DNA of 64,000 nucleotides from Sapria himalayana (GCA_029783825.1 JAREIK010002614.1:191053-255052), one strand, 5' to 3'. Positions 36,874-51,335 are shown, counted from the first letter of the stretch. Notes: a model not told the origin generated them from the letters alone. Translations and numbers: made by a program.

Positions 36874-36941
<68 letters not shown>

Positions 36942-39834
36942 CAATCTTTCAACCTGTCTATCTATCTATCTATCTATTTGTGTGTCTATCTATTCATCTA
37001 TTTGTCTATCTATCTGTTTGGTCATCTATTTGTTTGTCTATATGTTTGACAATCTATTTGCCTCTCTAATTTATCTATTTGTCTATCTGTTTGTATATCT
37101 GTATATCTATCTATATCTATCTGTCTGTCTATCTTTCAATCTTTCTTTGTCATATAATCTATCGATCTATTTGTCTATCTAGCTATCTATCAATCTTTCT
37201 ATCTATCTATTTATCTCTCTATTTATTTATCAATATGCATATCTACCTGTCTATCAATCTTTAGATCAATATATCTATGAACTCATCTATCAATTTTTCT
37301 TTCAATCAGTCTATCAATCTATCTATCATGAAATCATTCTATCTATCTATTTTCTTTCTTTCCTTCTTTAAATTTGTCTATAATCCATCTATAAATCTGT
37401 CTATCTATCTTATTTGTCTGTCTGTCTACTATCAATCTGTATATCTTTATATAACAATCTATTTGTCGATAAATCTATTTATTTATCTATCAATGTATCT
37501 ATCTATCTATATATCTATCTATTTATTTTTCTATCAATCTATCGGTCTTTCTATCTGTCCATCAATCTGTTTACCTATCAATCTATGTATCTATCAATCT
37601 GTTTGTCTATCTATAAGTCTATTTGTCTATCTATCTATCTATGTTTCTATCAATTTGTCTATTTATATATCTTCTATCTATATGTCTATCTATTTATATA
37701 TCTATCTATCTATCTATCTGTCAATCATTCTATCTATCATTTTATCTATGTGTATATATATATATATATATCTATCTATTTGTGTATATATTTTTCTACC
37801 AATCTATCTATAAATCTATGCTTCTATTTGCATTTCTACATCTTTATCTATCTATATATCTATCTGTTTATCTATCTGACTATTTATCTATCTATATATT
37901 TATCTATCAATCTTCTATCAATCAATCTATCAATTAATCATTCAATCTCTATAGCTTTCTATCTATCTATCTTTCTTTCTTTCATTTTTTCTTTCTTTCT
38001 ATAAATCTATCTATATATCTATATATCTATTTGTTTATCTTTCTATCTTTTTATCTATATGTCTCTGAGTTTATCTATCTGTCTGTCTATTTGTCTATCT
38101 ATTTGTGTATATATCTATCTATCTATCTTGATGTCTGAATATCTATCTAACTATCTATTTATCTATCTATTTGTATATTTATTTATCTATATATATAGTT
38201 ATCTATATGCCTATCTATCTGTCAATTTATCCATCCATCTATCTATCTATCTATCTATATATCTATCTACCTATCTAACAATCATTCTATCTATCTCTCT
38301 ATCTTTCTATTTATCTATATATCTATCTATATGTCAATCTATATGTATATTATTCTATCATTCTGTCTATCAATATATCTATCTCTCTAGCTATTTATCT
38401 ATTTGTCTATCATTCTATTTATTTATTTGTATATAGATCTATCTATCTAACTATCTATATATCTATATGTCTATTAATCTGTCAATCAAAAATATGTATC
38501 TTTTTATATTTCTTTCTGTATATCTATCTTTCTATATATATATATATATATATATATTTATCTATCTTTAAATCTATCTATATATTTGTCTATCTGACTG
38601 TTCATCTATCTTTATATCTATCTGTCTATCAATCTGTTTTAAAACTATCTATCTATCTGTCTATCAATCAATGATTCATCTATCTATCTATCTATATATC
38701 TATATATCTATATATCAATTAATTTATCTATTTAGCTTTTTGTCTATCACGCTATCTATCTATCTATCTATATATTTATATGTATATCTATCTATCTGTA
38801 TAACTATCTGTCTATTAATCTATCTATATATCTATGTATCTATTTATCTATTTATCTTTCTATCTACATATATATCTAAATATCTATTTATTAATCTATC
38901 TATATATTTGTATATCTATCTTTTTATCTATGTTTATATCTATCTGTTTATAAATGTATCTAAAAATCTATCTATCAATCAATGATTCTATCTATATATC
39001 TATCTATCTATCTGTCGATCAATCTATCAATCTATCTATCTTTCAATCTATCTATTTATTTATCTTTCTATCTTTCTATCAATCTATCTATCTGCCTATC
39101 TATCTATATGTTTATCTATCTATGTGTCAATTAATTAATCTATCAATCTATCTACATATATATTTGTCTATCTATATATCTATCTATCTATTTATCCATC
39201 AATCAATATATCTATCTATCTTTTTATCTAACTATCCATCTATTCGTATATCTATTTATTTATCTATTTATCTATCTATCTATCTATCTATATGTCGATA
39301 TATCTATCTATATATCTATCAATCTAACTAACTATTTATCTTTCTTTCTAGCTATATATCAGTCTAATTATATATAAGTCTATCTATTTGTATATTATTC
39401 TATATATCATTCTGTGTATTAATAAATCTATCTATCTATCTATCTATCTATATATCTATTTATTTATCAATCAATCAATCAATCGTTCTATTTATTTATT
39501 TATTTATCTATCTGTCTGTCTATCTATTAATCTATTTATCTATCTGTATATCAATCTATGTATCTTTATGCCTTTCTATCTATATATCAATATATGTATA
39601 TATCTATCAATCTATCTTTTTGTCTATCTAGCTGCCTATTTATTAATCAATCTATATATCAATTTATCTATCTATTATTTCTCAATATATCTATTTATCT
39701 ATCTTTATTTCTATCTGTGTATCAATATTTCTATAAATCTAACTATATGTGTTTTAATCAATAATTCAATCTATCTATATATCTATCTATCTCTCTGTCT
39801 ATCTATCCATCTATCTCTCTTTCAATCAATCAAT

Positions 39835-39985
39835 CAATCTATCTATCTATTTTTATATTTATCTATCTATCAATCTATCAATCAATCTATCTATCTCTCT
39901 ATCTATCTATCTATCTATCTATTTTTATATTTATCTATCTATCAATCTATCAATCAATCTATCAATCAATCAATCTTTCTATCTA
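39835..39985 (+). repeat. 72-bp local duplication within tract 3
   Basis: 'ATTTTTATATTTATCTATC' followed by 'TATCAATCTATCAATCAATC' occurs at 39849 and again at 39921, with almost identical flanks. Confidence 0.8.
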
Positions 39986-41595
39986 TCTATCTAAATGTTT
40001 GTCAATCTGTCTTTCTATTGGTCTATCTATCTGTCTATATATATGTTTGTCTATCATTTTATATATCTATCTATCCATCATTCTATCTTCTATCTATCTA
40101 TCTATTTATCTGTTTGTCTATCTATCTGTCTTTGAATCTATCTATTACTCTATATATCTTTTTGTGTATTAAATTATTTATATATTTTTTTCTTTTTAAC
40201 TGTATGCTATCAATTTATTTATATATTTATCTATCTTTGTTTCTTTTTATCTATTTATCAATCTATCTATCCATAATCTATATATCTATCTATCTATGTC
40301 TCTATCAATCTATTTATCAATCTATCTATCTATCAATATGTCTATATATCTATATATTTGCTTATCTATCTATTTGTCTATCTATCTGTCTATTTATCTA
40401 TCTATATCACACTGTCTATCTATTTGTTTATCAATTTATCTATTGATCTTTCTATCTAACTTTCTGTCTATCTATCTAACTATCTCTCTATGTATCTATA
40501 TATCAATTTGTCTATATATCTATCCATCAAACTATCTACCTTTCTATCTATCTGTCTATCAATCTGGCTATCATTCTATCTATGTGTATATCTATTTATT
40601 TATTAGTGTCTATCTATCTATCTATCTATCTACCGATCTATATGTACATCTATTTGTCTATCAATATGTGTATCTATCTGTCTTTCTATTTGTCTATCTT
40701 TATTTCTATCTATATGTCTATCTATATATCTATCTATCTATTTATCTATCTATCTATGTGTATATCTATATGTCTATTTATCTATTTTATTTCTTTATAT
40801 CTATCTTTCTTTCAATATTTCTACCAATCTATCCATCAATAAGTCTATAAATCAAACATTCGATCAAACTATCTTTTTGTCTATTTATTTTTTTATCTAT
40901 TTGTCTATCAATGTGTCTATAAATCTGACCATTTATCTATCTATTTATCAAGCTTTTTGTATATCTATCTTTCTATCTATCTATCTATCTATCTATCTAT
41001 ATGTCTATCTATCTATATATATGTCTATCTGCCTATCTATCTGTCTATCTATTTGTTTATCTATCTAACTATCTATCTGTCTCTGTATCTGTCCATCTAT
41101 CTATCTATCTATTTATATATATATCTGTCTATATAGTTGTCTATCTATTTGTCTACCTATCTGTATATCTATCTATCTAGTTATCTATCTGTCTATCTAT
41201 CTATCTATATTTTTATCTATCTTTCTATCTATCTGTCTATTTATTTGTCTATCAATTTGACTATTATTCTTTCCATCAATTTATCTAACTACATGTCTAT
41301 CTATCTGTCTATCTATATGTCTATCTATCTAACTATCTATATGTATATCTATCTATCTATCTATCTACCTACCTCTCTTTCTATTTGTCTGTATTTCTAT
41401 CTGCCTATCTATCTATCTATATATCTATTTATTTATCTATCTATGTGGTTATCTATCTATCAATCAATCTATATATTAATCATTCTATCTTTCTATCTAT
41501 CTATCTATCTACCTATCTGAATGTATATCTATTTGTCTGTCTATCATTCTAGATATCATTCTATCTATTAATCAAATATCTATCTATCTATATAT

Positions 41596-41598
41596 TTA
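41596..41598. other. Left target-site duplication of E2 (TTA)
   Basis: TTA precedes the E2 left terminus and matches TTA at 58822-58824. Three-base duplications are the rule for CACTA elements. Confidence 0.8.
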
Positions 41599-42065
41599 TA
41601 CTACAAGAAAAATCTCATATAGCTAGAGACAATTCCCTAGCTAAAGGTGTATTTAAAGTTACTAAACAGAATATAACGACAGATTACCGATAGATCAGTT
41701 CCCTATCTAAAGTACTTCTTGCTAAAATTTAGAGATGGATAGTGTCCCTAGCTAAAAAGTTTGCGACGGAAAAATCCCTTGCTAAAAAAGAAAAATTCAC
41801 TAGATAAATTATCAAGATAAATGAGATTTTCAATCCCTAAACGAAAATAATGATGGATGATTCCCTAGCTAAAGTGCAGTTCTATAAATTTTACCGACGG
41901 TTATAGTCCATAGCTAAATAAAATTAGCGAGGAAAATACGTCGCCAATTTTAATATTTCCCAAGCCAAATTAGCTAGGCAAAATTCCCTAGCTAATTTGG
42001 CAAAGAATTTGTCCCTTGATATTTTAATTTCAATATTATTTTCAAAATTTAAATTATATTAAAAT
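41599..42065 (-). mobile_element. E2 3' terminus and subterminal repeats
   Basis: This is collinear with E1 21009-21430, including the duplicated 'CTAAAGTACTTCTTGCTAAA' and 'CTAAAGTGCAGTTCTATAAA' modules. It has one extra 'AATTTGGCAAAGAATTTGTC' segment. Motifs are CTAGCTAA, CCCTAGCTAA and TTAGCGA/GACGG. Confidence 0.85.
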
Positions 42066-42664
42066 TTTTTGGCTAAATTATTTAATATTTATTATCAAAT
42101 TGAATAAAAATTGAAACTATAAATAATTTATATTAAACAAAAAATTAAGATCATTTAATATCTTATTCTAATTCAATATTTTGCATAATTGAAACAAAAA
42201 AATAACAAAATTTTATTTCAACTTATTCATCAATGTATCTACCACGAGTGCATAAAGTATAATATATTCATTAATTGACATTGCTTTCTCTCTCCATGCT
42301 CCTCTGATCATCTTTTTTCTTCTGCGACAAAGCTGTCTGGGACACGACACATAATGTCTAGTGAAAAATTTCATCACTTATAGAAGATTTGTATGAGGAA
42401 TAATGTGGTATCATATCTCTAAGAAATGTAAACCACTCAGTCAAATTAAAAAAAGTTATGTTTTGATACATATATAATCATGTAGTATATATGTAAATAT
42501 ATACTAGTATTTCACTCGTACTTATATTAATACAGTATATGTACATAAAAACAACAGTATTATGTGTACATATAAACTCAGTACAAATATACTCAGTATA
42601 TACGTACATAAAATACTATAGTATTATATGTACGTATATACTTACTTTATTCATACTTATATAC

Positions 42665-42925
42665 CTCATTAGTTGTTGTTGCTGCTGCTCCCGCTGCCAC
42701 TCCTAGAAATGCTACCGTTGCCGCCGCAGCTTCCGGTGATGCCGCCACTGCTGTCGCTGCCGCTGCCTCCGATGCTGCCACTCATATTGCTGTCGCTCCC
42801 GCAGCCGCTACCACCACTACAGCCCCCTCTACTGCCGCCGCCGCCACTATAGTCGCTACCGCTTCCACTGCCACCGCTACCGCAGCTGCCGTCGTTGCCG
42901 CTGCTATCGCTACTATTGTTGTTGA
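42665..42925. repeat. GC-rich CNG-triplet island 1 of E2
   Basis: About 260 bp of GCT/GCC/CCG triplets lie in very AT-rich DNA, including 'CTGCCGCCGCCGCCACTA' at about 42831. It is the shortest of the five islands. Confidence 0.85.
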
Positions 42926-43677
42926 TAATAGGATTTTACGTACCTATAATAGGTTAAAACTCTACCCAAAGAATTCGGAGACACACAAACATTTTAACAG
43001 ATATATAAAAATAGTTATTATAGACATGAACCAACACAAATTAAAGTTAATTGTCATACAGCTTAAACTAAAATTTAATTAAAAATTTAATATTTTTATA
43101 TTAAATTTAATAAAAACAGAAACTATAAATGAAAATTTTAAATTAAACAAATAAAATTCATTGAATAACATATTCTAATACAATATTTTAAATAACTAAA
43201 AAAATAATAAAATCATATTACATCTTAGCAAACAATGTATCTACCGACTGTGCATAAAGTATAATCTATCAATGCATTGACATTGCTTTCTCTCCCTCTA
43301 TTCATCTGATCACCAACTTTCCACTGCGAATAAGCTATCCATGTCACGGTGCTTCATGTCTGTTGAAAATTCCCTTCACTTATACAAGCATCGTATGGGA
43401 AACAATGCGGTACCACATCTATAAAAGATTCAAACCACTAAATCAAATCAAAATAAATTTAAAAAAACTATGTTTTGATAAATATATATTACTGCAACAA
43501 AAATTTACATATATACTTGTATTTCACTCGTAGATATATTACTGAATTATTTGTACATATACATTGTAGTATCATGCATACATATGTACCGAGTACATAT
43601 ATACTAAGTATATATGTACATAAAATACTACAGAATTATATGTACGTATATACTGACTATATATGTACATATATACC

Positions 43678-44175
43678 ACATTTGTTGCCATTCCTAATGC
43701 TTCCGCTATCGCTGCCGCCCCTGCCGCTAGCTGCCACACCTGTCACTACTGTCGTTGCCACTGCGCTACTACTAGTGCTGCCGCCACTGCCAGAGCAGCC
43801 GCCACTTCCGTTGCTACTGCTGCTGCCACCACTGCCTCCTTGCTGCTGCTACTATTGCTGCCGCTATAGCTGTTGCTGCCACTGATGCCGCCACCACCAC
43901 CGCAGCCTTCGCTGCCACTAATTCTACTGCTTCTTTCACTGCCTCCACTATAGCTGCTGCCATTGCTGTTGCGTCTGCCACCACTACTGTTGTCGTCGCT
44001 GCTGACACTGCCATTGCCATTGCTACTACCGTCGCTGCCGATGCTACTGTCACTGTTGTTGCTGTTGCCACCGCTGATGCTTCAGCTACCGCCATTACCG
44101 GTACTACTGCCACTGCCACTTCAGCTACCATCACTGCCATCACTGCCATCACTACCATCGCTGCCACTACTGAAA
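43678..44175. repeat. GC-rich CNG-triplet island 2 of E2
   Basis: About 500 bp of triplet-biased C-rich plus strand. A minus-strand frame at 43814-44188 is open for 124 codons but is Ala/Val/Met repeat sequence without a domain, so I do not call it a gene. Confidence 0.85.
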
Positions 44176-44215
44176 ATAGGCTCTTCATACCTGTAATAGG
44201 CTAAAACTCTGCCCA

Positions 44216-44677
44216 AAAAATTTAGAGACACAAAAACATATTCACAAATATATAAAAACAAATATTATAGACATGAACAAACACAAATTAAAGTTGATTA
44301 TCATACAGCTTCAACAAAAATCCAAAAGATGTCCAGCAATTATGTTTAGAAATAAAGCGAGTGCAAAAATAAAATGTTTTTAGAATAATAAAGATAAGAT
44401 AAGCTAGCCCTTTGAAATCAGTAATAATGGGACCGATGCATTGGAAGGACCATTGTAATGTCTGAATGCTTTGAATCAAGGTTTTTTCTTTTCTCACATA
44501 ATGTGTCCTACAAAGATTCATAATTTGGTTAATCAGAAATGCAAAGAATAAAACCAGAATAAAAAAAATTTAAACATGCAAAAAAATATCATAATTATTT
44601 GCTACACGAAGATAAAAATAAATAACAGTTCAAAAATAATTCTCATACTCAATCATCCTCATAATTTGTAGGGAATG
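44216..44677 (-). mobile_element. E2 spacer between GC islands and TNP1-like gene
   Basis: Its first part is shared with E1 (to CAC at 44605-44607, the deletion breakpoint). It would be the 3' flank of the TNP1-like gene. No gene was recognised. A minus-strand frame at 44288-44521 is shared with E1 25090-25240 only as DNA homology. Confidence 0.6.
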
Positions 44678-46522
44678 CTAGCCTCTCCTACGAGGATTCG
44701 CAGCTAGATCTCGGAATGCTATATGTTGCGCCGATGCCACTAACTGTGACTCCATATTGGATATATGCTGTTGCATTATATTTTTAATTTCTTTAATTTC
44801 TTACATTTCTTCCATCAAATTAGCTATCTGCTCATCCTTCTTTTTCATTTTGGTCTCCATATCTACAATACGTTCTTTTTTTCCCATGCTTGTTGTTCAA
44901 CCTCCTCATCCACCATTGTTGAGTCAGATGAATTAGAAGCACGACTTCTATGAAAAATGACACTTCCTTTGAGCCGATTCTATATACTCGCTATTTCTTT
45001 CAACCTCCTATTGTCTCCAAATAAATAGGATCATAGTCAATTGGTTGAGGATCCATAGAACCCTCAACTTGTTGATGAGTAGCTATCACACGTTCCTCCA
45101 TTAGGTCTTGAGATAAAATAGAGAAAAAAACAATTATAGATTTACAAAAAATAAAATAAATATTTTGCATTCAAAACAATTTTCATTATGTACTGTAGTT
45201 TTATAAAATCTAATTAATATAACAATTTCTTATAGCAATCATCTGAGACTTTTTGTCAACATACTGACCATCGACTTTTTTCACATGCATCTTTCTGAAA
45301 ATCTAATAAAAATTTGGATCTCGACCCAATTCTCCAGCCTAGAATATGTTTTTATTAAGTCATAAAAATACAAATGATAAAAAAAATAAACAAAAGTAAT
45401 AAAACCATGCAGAGATTTATTTATTGGACTATTAGGACAACCACAAAATATAGAAATGTTTAGAATTTTAAATTTGTACCAAATCTCAAACATGCTCAAT
45501 GCTCGACTTTGAATCTCTAGTGTGTCGATAGATTTCTGTACCTAGTCCAGCTACCTCAATTCATTAATTTTTGTGGGCAATATTTGATTTTTTCTTCACA
45601 TCTAGCTCCTCCCAATAATTATGCCACTAAGGCTAGTCTTTCTCGGATATAAAATCAGGTCTTTCTTTCATTTTCATTAATTTATGGAGAAAATCAGAAT
45701 ACCATTGAGCAGCTTTGATCTCCCATAATAACTTTATCTTTCCATAAAATTTGGATCCCCATGTGTACTGATTCTATATATAGAAAAATGACAAAAGAAT
45801 TTATATTAACAACAAAAACATAATTATTTACTGCTTGAATAATAACAAACATAAAAGTTTAGTAATTAGATAATTATTTTTCAATTCTTTTGTTTTTTTA
45901 TTTTTACCTGAAAATCATCAAAATATTACTCTTTTGTTGATTCAGAAACTTTCTTCCAGGAGAAAGCTTTAGAATCAACCATTTTCTTGAAAGCCTTTGA
46001 AATTTTAGTTGAACACTTGTGAGATGGAATAAAACTGTACAAATAAATAAATAACATTAAAAACAAGCAAATCATAACAATATAAAAAACTATGGACAAT
46101 AATATCAAATTTTTTTTTTCAAGTCATTTTTACATATTTCTTTTACCTCTCATCTACAATCTCAATTTCTAACTTTACACTGACTGTAGAGGAAGGCACA
46201 ACATTTGATGATGTCATTGGTATTGTAAATGGGGGAACAATCATTGTAAAATGTGGTGTAGAAAATATAGATGGATCAAAAGTTTGTGTAGAAAACACAA
46301 TGGGTGGTGGGCTTACATCCGATAAAGGTGATAGTAGACGTCTCAATGATGGTAATGGTGATAGAAATGGAGATGGTGATTGTGATGTTGAACAGTTGAA
46401 GTGTGGATATGGTGGCTATGAGATTGTACTGATTCTGTAACATGATGTAACATACTAGATGAATTTGGTTCATTTCTGTGTCCATGTCCACCTCCACCAT
46501 GGCCACGTCCTTTAAGCGCCAT
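44678..46522 (-). pseudogene. TNP1-like CACTA second protein (Transposase_24 type), degenerate
   Basis: This is the minus-strand gene 140 bp downstream of the transposase stop. It starts at 46522 with MALKGRGHGGGGHGHRN, a basic Gly-rich opening common in this family, followed by a Ser/Pro-rich stretch in a shifted frame. Then come HKCSTKISKAFKKMVD, FSWKKVSESTKE and YFDDFQ (46020-45905), WGSKFYGKIKLLWEIKAAQW and LHKLMKMKERPDF (45765-45660), the diagnostic LGRDPNFY-IFRKMHVKK and DGQYVDKKSQMIA (45340-45240), and a charged C-terminal helix ending MESQLVASAQHIAFRDLAAN. An intron of ~130 bp with GT...AG borders is likely between FDDFQ and NQYTWG. In-frame stops (for example between NFY and IFRK) show decay. 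The family binds subterminal repeats in En/Spm. Confidence 0.85.
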
Positions 46523-46661
46523 CTGATGTACAAAATAAAACAAAGAACAAAAAATAGAGATATAATGAACAAGCATGCATTTTTGAATAAAACAGACTGA
46601 TATATTTCAAAAAAATATAAAAGTCTTTGATAAATTAAATTTATAATAAAATTATAACAAT

Positions 46662-49600
46662 TTAATTATCAGCATCACTATCATCCTCCAATGGATCTTC
46701 TGATATTTCATCTGATTCCGATAGAAGTTCGAACTCATCTTCAGATAAAAATTGATCATCTTCAATTTCTATTGTGTCACCATTTGAGTTACATAAATTT
46801 TATAGATCTTCATCTACATTTACAGGCTCAATATTATTTATGTCATCTTCCTGGAATGCCAATGCAATTTCTAAGTCTGCACTTCTTTGTTGTGATATTG
46901 GTACTTGAAATTTTGATCAAGCTTTGATTTTACAAATCACCACCCAATCTCTCTTATCAAGAGATAAACTCGAATATGTATAATAATATACCTGAGTGGC
47001 TTGAGCTACCATAATAAATCACTCATATCAATTATATCTGTGTTTATGGTTAACATCCACTAGCTTATAATCTAAATGAATCTTTGTGCCCATATTTCGT
47101 ATAGGATCAAACCACTCGTAATTTAATAAATACAATCTTGTTATTTTCGAGTCTAGGATACTCTAACTCAATAACTTCTTTGAGTTGACCATAATAATCA
47201 ATCTCATCTACACTCCTTTAATGCATACACTACTATTCATTGTTATTTAAGAAGAACTATGACTGATTGTGTGAAAATTATATCCATTAACAAAATACCC
47301 AGGATAGGTTGTCACCTATCTAAACATGCCTTTACTTAGATTCTGAATGAAAATATTTGAATTTCCATTTGAAGGATCAATTGCCCATGACATAAATTAA
47401 AAAATGATATTAACAAATAAAAGATACTAATAAATTAAATAATTCAAAAATATAAAACTTAATTATACTCACATAATTTTTTAACCAAATTGCAAATTCA
47501 ATTTCTAGCACATAATCGACTTCATTGCTGGAAATTGCTGGATACCTATATTTTAACTGCTCAACATAAATACTGCACAAATATAAAAAAAGAAAAAAAT
47601 GTATATCAATTTTTAATAATTCCTATTAAAGATAAAATTAAACTATAATTAAACCTGCAACCATTTTGGGTATTCATACTAAATATATGGTGCAACCTCC
47701 TCATGATTAAGTAAAACGTAGCTCCAGGTTGCTTTGTTCATCTGCCATACATCCTTTCATTTCTCTTCCAAATACTCTTTTAGGGTGCTTAAAGATAGAT
47801 AGTTTGTCCACAGAATCATCTTCTACCATCACATGACCTTCATAATTCCATGGCACATTTCAATTATTTGTATTACCATTATCCTCAAAATAATAAGAAC
47901 AAAATGATGATGCTTCTTCTACTAAATATGCATTGCAAATTGAACCTTCAACTTTTGCCTTGTTTCTAACATTCAATTTCAACTTACGAAGATACCTACA
48001 CCTATAATGTTAGGTTTCAATTAGATTAAATTACAATAATACTTAAAATACTAAATAATAAAACACTGTACTATATATCTATTTACCTCTCAAAAAGATA
48101 CATCCACCTGAATTGCACTAGTCCAGCAATACTTGCTTCATATGCCAAATGGACCGGCAAATGCTCCATCGACTCAAAAACATCGGTGGGAATATCCATT
48201 CAAGCTTATAAATAATAGGTGGAATATCATTCTCTAGCCTCACCATGTCATCTATTTTGATTGTGGTTTCAATTAGCTATTTGAAAAACAAAGTTCTGTA
48301 AGGACCTTCCAAACACTTAGTGGAAGTAATTCACGAAATACAATTGGTATTAATCTCTGTATATATACATGATAGTCATGACTTTTCCTTCCAAATAACT
48401 TAAGATTCTTCGTATCCACGCATCTACCCATATTTGACACATATCCATCAGAAATTTTCAAATTTTAAACCTATTTATACAATATCTGTCTTGCCTTCTT
48501 ATCTAGTGTGTAGCAAGCTTTAGGGAATTTTCCTATTTCCTTATTCAGTTTGAATTCAGGATGCTAATAGTAATCAATCAGCTCTTGTGTTGATTTTAAG
48601 TGTCTTTTGTTTTTACGTCTATATTATGGATAGTGTTGAAAACATTATCAAAAATATATTTTTAATATGCATTACATCTAAGTTATGATGAATTAAATTG
48701 GAATTCCAATAGGGCAAGTCCCAAATATCATCTCTTGAATCTCTGTCATAATTTGCTTATTGGTCCATTACTTCCAGTAGCTTCCTTTTTAGTTACCTTC
48801 TTCAAACACTAACTATGAATCTCTATCATAATATCATCTCCTGAATGAACTGCTAGTGCAACTGTCATCATAGTTTTATTTTTTCGAAATGCAGTTCTAT
48901 TTCTTCGAAATGAATGATTCATAGGTAGAAACCTACGATGGTTATCAAACCATGACTATTTACCACTAAATTTAAGGGTAAATGCATCAGAATTTGTCAT
49001 GTAATACGGGCATGCGAATCACCCTACAGTACTCCAGCCAGACAACATTGAATATATAGAAAAGTAACTTACCATCCACATATGGGCTGCCCGCATAATG
49101 AAATTTTGCTTCTTTGAGATATCATATGTATTCACGCCAACATCTCATAAATGATTTAGCGGTACAATAAGAGGTTGTACGAAAAGATCCAACATGTCAT
49201 TCAAATTTTTTGTCCCTAGAACCAATATTGACAAAAACATATATAGCTCCTTCATTCAAAACCACGGAGGCAAGTTATAAGGTGGCACTATCACTGGCCT
49301 TGTTGAATACTATTGTCCAGATTGCCCAAATGGCTGAAATCCATTAGTATAGAGACTCAATCTCACATTTTAACTTTTTGCTGCAAAATCTTGATGTATA
49401 TAATTAAAATGCTTCCAAGTAGGCGAATCTGATGGATGACACATTACACCTTCTTCAACATCATGCTCAGATTGCCACCTCAAATTATTTGCTGTAGCAT
49501 TTGATGCATATAGTCTCTATAATGGAGGAATTAATGGAAAATAATACATCTTCTTAAAGACAACATTTAATTTTTGTCGCGTATCAACAACACAAGGTTC

Positions 49601-50342
49601 CTTCCTAAATCAAGGATGATCAAAAACTTACAGCTAATTAAATCACTATCACCGCCCAAATATAACATGCATTCATTTAAACAACAATCAATTTTTTCCA
49701 CTAGTTGACCCATTACTTGAAGTGACTTCTTAGTGTTGTAAAATTTGTTTGTGATCAAATTATTATTCGGAACAATCTTCTTCATTAGTTCTGTCATCTG
49801 AACAAATAATTTTTTAGACATATGATTTTCTGACTTAATGCTCATTAGTCGAGCCACAAATGACAATTGTGAATAAGTTTTACAACCAAGCCTCAACTTT
49901 TTATCTGCAGCTTTAAGCATTTCATAAAATTTCTAAGCTTCAGGATTAGGTGGTTCATCCACGTAATCCATACTGAAGTCAGCACCAGCTGCTTCCGTGA
50001 TCATTCGATGGTATGTGTTTGATGATACTTCACCATAAGCAAATGATTCAATACCCTCATTTTGTTCAATATTCAAAGTCATTGCACTTTCCCCATGATA
50101 AATCCAAACAAAATAATTAGCACAAAGCCATATTTAGCCAAATGATATCTTATAGTATTTGCAACAAGAAAAGAGATATGCTGACACTTGCGATGATTAC
50201 ATTGACACTTAATTTTTCCTCCATCCATCAACCTCATTTGACTACATGCAAAATTGATGAAATTTTCAAGCTCAGTCAAAAAATATTTATTCAAAAATTC
50301 ATTAATATTCTTGTTGTACATCCAATGATGATCTAAGCTCAT
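46662..50342 (-). pseudogene. TNP2-like CACTA transposase, near full length but degenerate (E2)
   Basis: The gene starts at 50342 with MSLDHHWMYNKNINEFLNK and FINFACSQMRLMDGGKIKC plus C-x-C-NHRKCQ (transposase-associated zinc-binding-type domain). Then follow LGCKTYSQLSFVARLMSIKS and LVEKIDCCLNECMLYLGGDS (49920-49640), TNGFQPFGQSGQ and VIVPPYNLPPW (49370-49270), NFIMRAAHMWMVSYFSIYSM, SGYVSNMGRCVDTKN-like and LFGRKSHDYHVYIQRLIPIV (48460-48330), VHLAYEASIAGLVQFRWMYL (48160-48070), RYLRKLKLNVRNKAKVEGSI (47995-47935) and an acidic tail ending SEDPLEDDSDADN before the stop at 46662. Several frameshifts, in-frame stops and introns interrupt it. The order is that of plant TNP2/TNPD transposases. Confidence 0.9.
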
Positions 50343-50629
50343 TTTGGCCTATTTTATTTACAAAAAATAATGCCTAGTCATTATTTTGAATAAAACATTT
50401 TATTACTTTAAAATATACAAATAATTAAATAAAATTACTTATAGATGAATATTTAAAAATTAAATATCATGAATATCGAGGCAATGCATTTGCAGAATCT
50501 ATATTAATAGATAAAGCAAATTTAGCACAATAAAGATTAATAGATATCATAGTTATACTAGATAAATGGTGCAAAATGCAAAAATGCACAAGAAATGAAA
50601 GCTAAAAAAGATATTTAATGTTTGATGGA

Positions 50630-51035
50630 GGAGGAGAGAGGGAGACAGAGAGAGAGAGATAAGATGGGGGAGAAAGAAAGAGGGGCAGAGAAATGGGGAG
50701 ACATGGGGAGAGAGAGAGAGAGAGTGAAGGAGAGAGAGGAGGGGAAGATAGGGGAAGAGAAATTGTGAAAGGGAGAGAGAGGGAGAGAGAGAGAGAGAGG
50801 AAGAGATAGGAAGAGAGAGGAAGAGAAATAGAGAGAGAGGGTAAGAGAGAGAGAGAGAGAAAGAGGAAGAGAGAGGAAGAGAGAGGAAGAGAGAACGAGA
50901 AAGAGGGAGAGAGAGGAAGAGAGAACAAGCAAGAAAGGAGAGCGAGAAAGAAAATACCAAGAGAGAGTGTGTGACACATAAAGAAAAAGATGAAAAGAGT
51001 GAAAGGAAGAATTAGAGAGGGAGAGAAAGATATAC
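50630..51035 (+). repeat. Purine-rich (GA)n tract upstream of the E2 transposase
   Basis: About 400 bp of GAGAGAGG/GAAGAGAG purine strand lie 290-690 bases upstream of the transposase start, matching 27487-27866 in E1. The CT-rich strand is the sense strand of the gene. Confidence 0.95.
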
Positions 51036-51335
51036 ACATAAAGAGTGCAGTGTTAGAATGATAAATTATATAAAATAAAATAAAATTTCATCTATATAAA
51101 CCTATCAAATATTACATCATTTATCAAACATAAGTTCATATTTGAGCCTGAGGCCTAAGGGCTAGGATTAGGTAAGAGTATGACCCTTATTTGTATTATA
51201 CCATATATGAGCCTGATCAACGGACACTCTCATTATATGTGCTTACATATTGTTGATATTATATCTTTTTCCATTTAATTTCAAATTAGTTCAACAAATT
51301 AATATTATTTAATTTATAATTATATGTTAGGATAC
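51036..51335 (-). promoter_or_regulatory. Conserved block upstream of E2 transposase, possible promoter or leader
   Basis: This is the counterpart of 27867-28140 with 'TTGAGCCTGAGGCC', 'GGATTAGGTAAGAGTA', 'GACCCTTATTTGTA' and 'CACTCTCATTATATGTGC'. It is the best-conserved non-coding block between E1 and E2, which suggests a functional role at least until the copies diverged. Confidence 0.4.

Larger units (their letters stand above)
32533..41598 (+). repeat. (TCTA)n tetranucleotide array, tract 3
   Basis: This is the longest tract (9.1 kb), with CACTA termini directly on both edges. It contains (TA)n runs (33638-33671, 36253-36286, 36877-36909, 38536-38557), a block of GTCTACCTGCCTACCTGACT repeats at 33170-33215, and two local segmental duplications (separate entries). 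The 352-codon open frame at 39388-40446 is Leu/Ile/Ser/Tyr repeat sequence without start context or domain and is not a gene. Confidence 0.97.
42080..44215 (-). repeat. Two tandem ~1-kb GC-island units (E2)
   Basis: The unit architecture is the same as E1 21440-25010. Islands begin at about 42665 and 43678, each after a near-palindromic 'ATGTACGTATATACT' run and before 'TACCTATAATAGG' or 'TACCTGTAATAGGCTAAAA'. Both units contain 'ATGTATCTACC', 'GTGCATAAAGTATAAT' and 'ACAATGCGGTACCA'-like words, allowing a clean alignment with the three E1 units. Confidence 0.85.

Noticed and set aside
46691..46927. Plus-strand frame of 78 codons
   Set aside because: It is the antisense shadow of the acidic C-terminal tail of the transposase on the minus strand.
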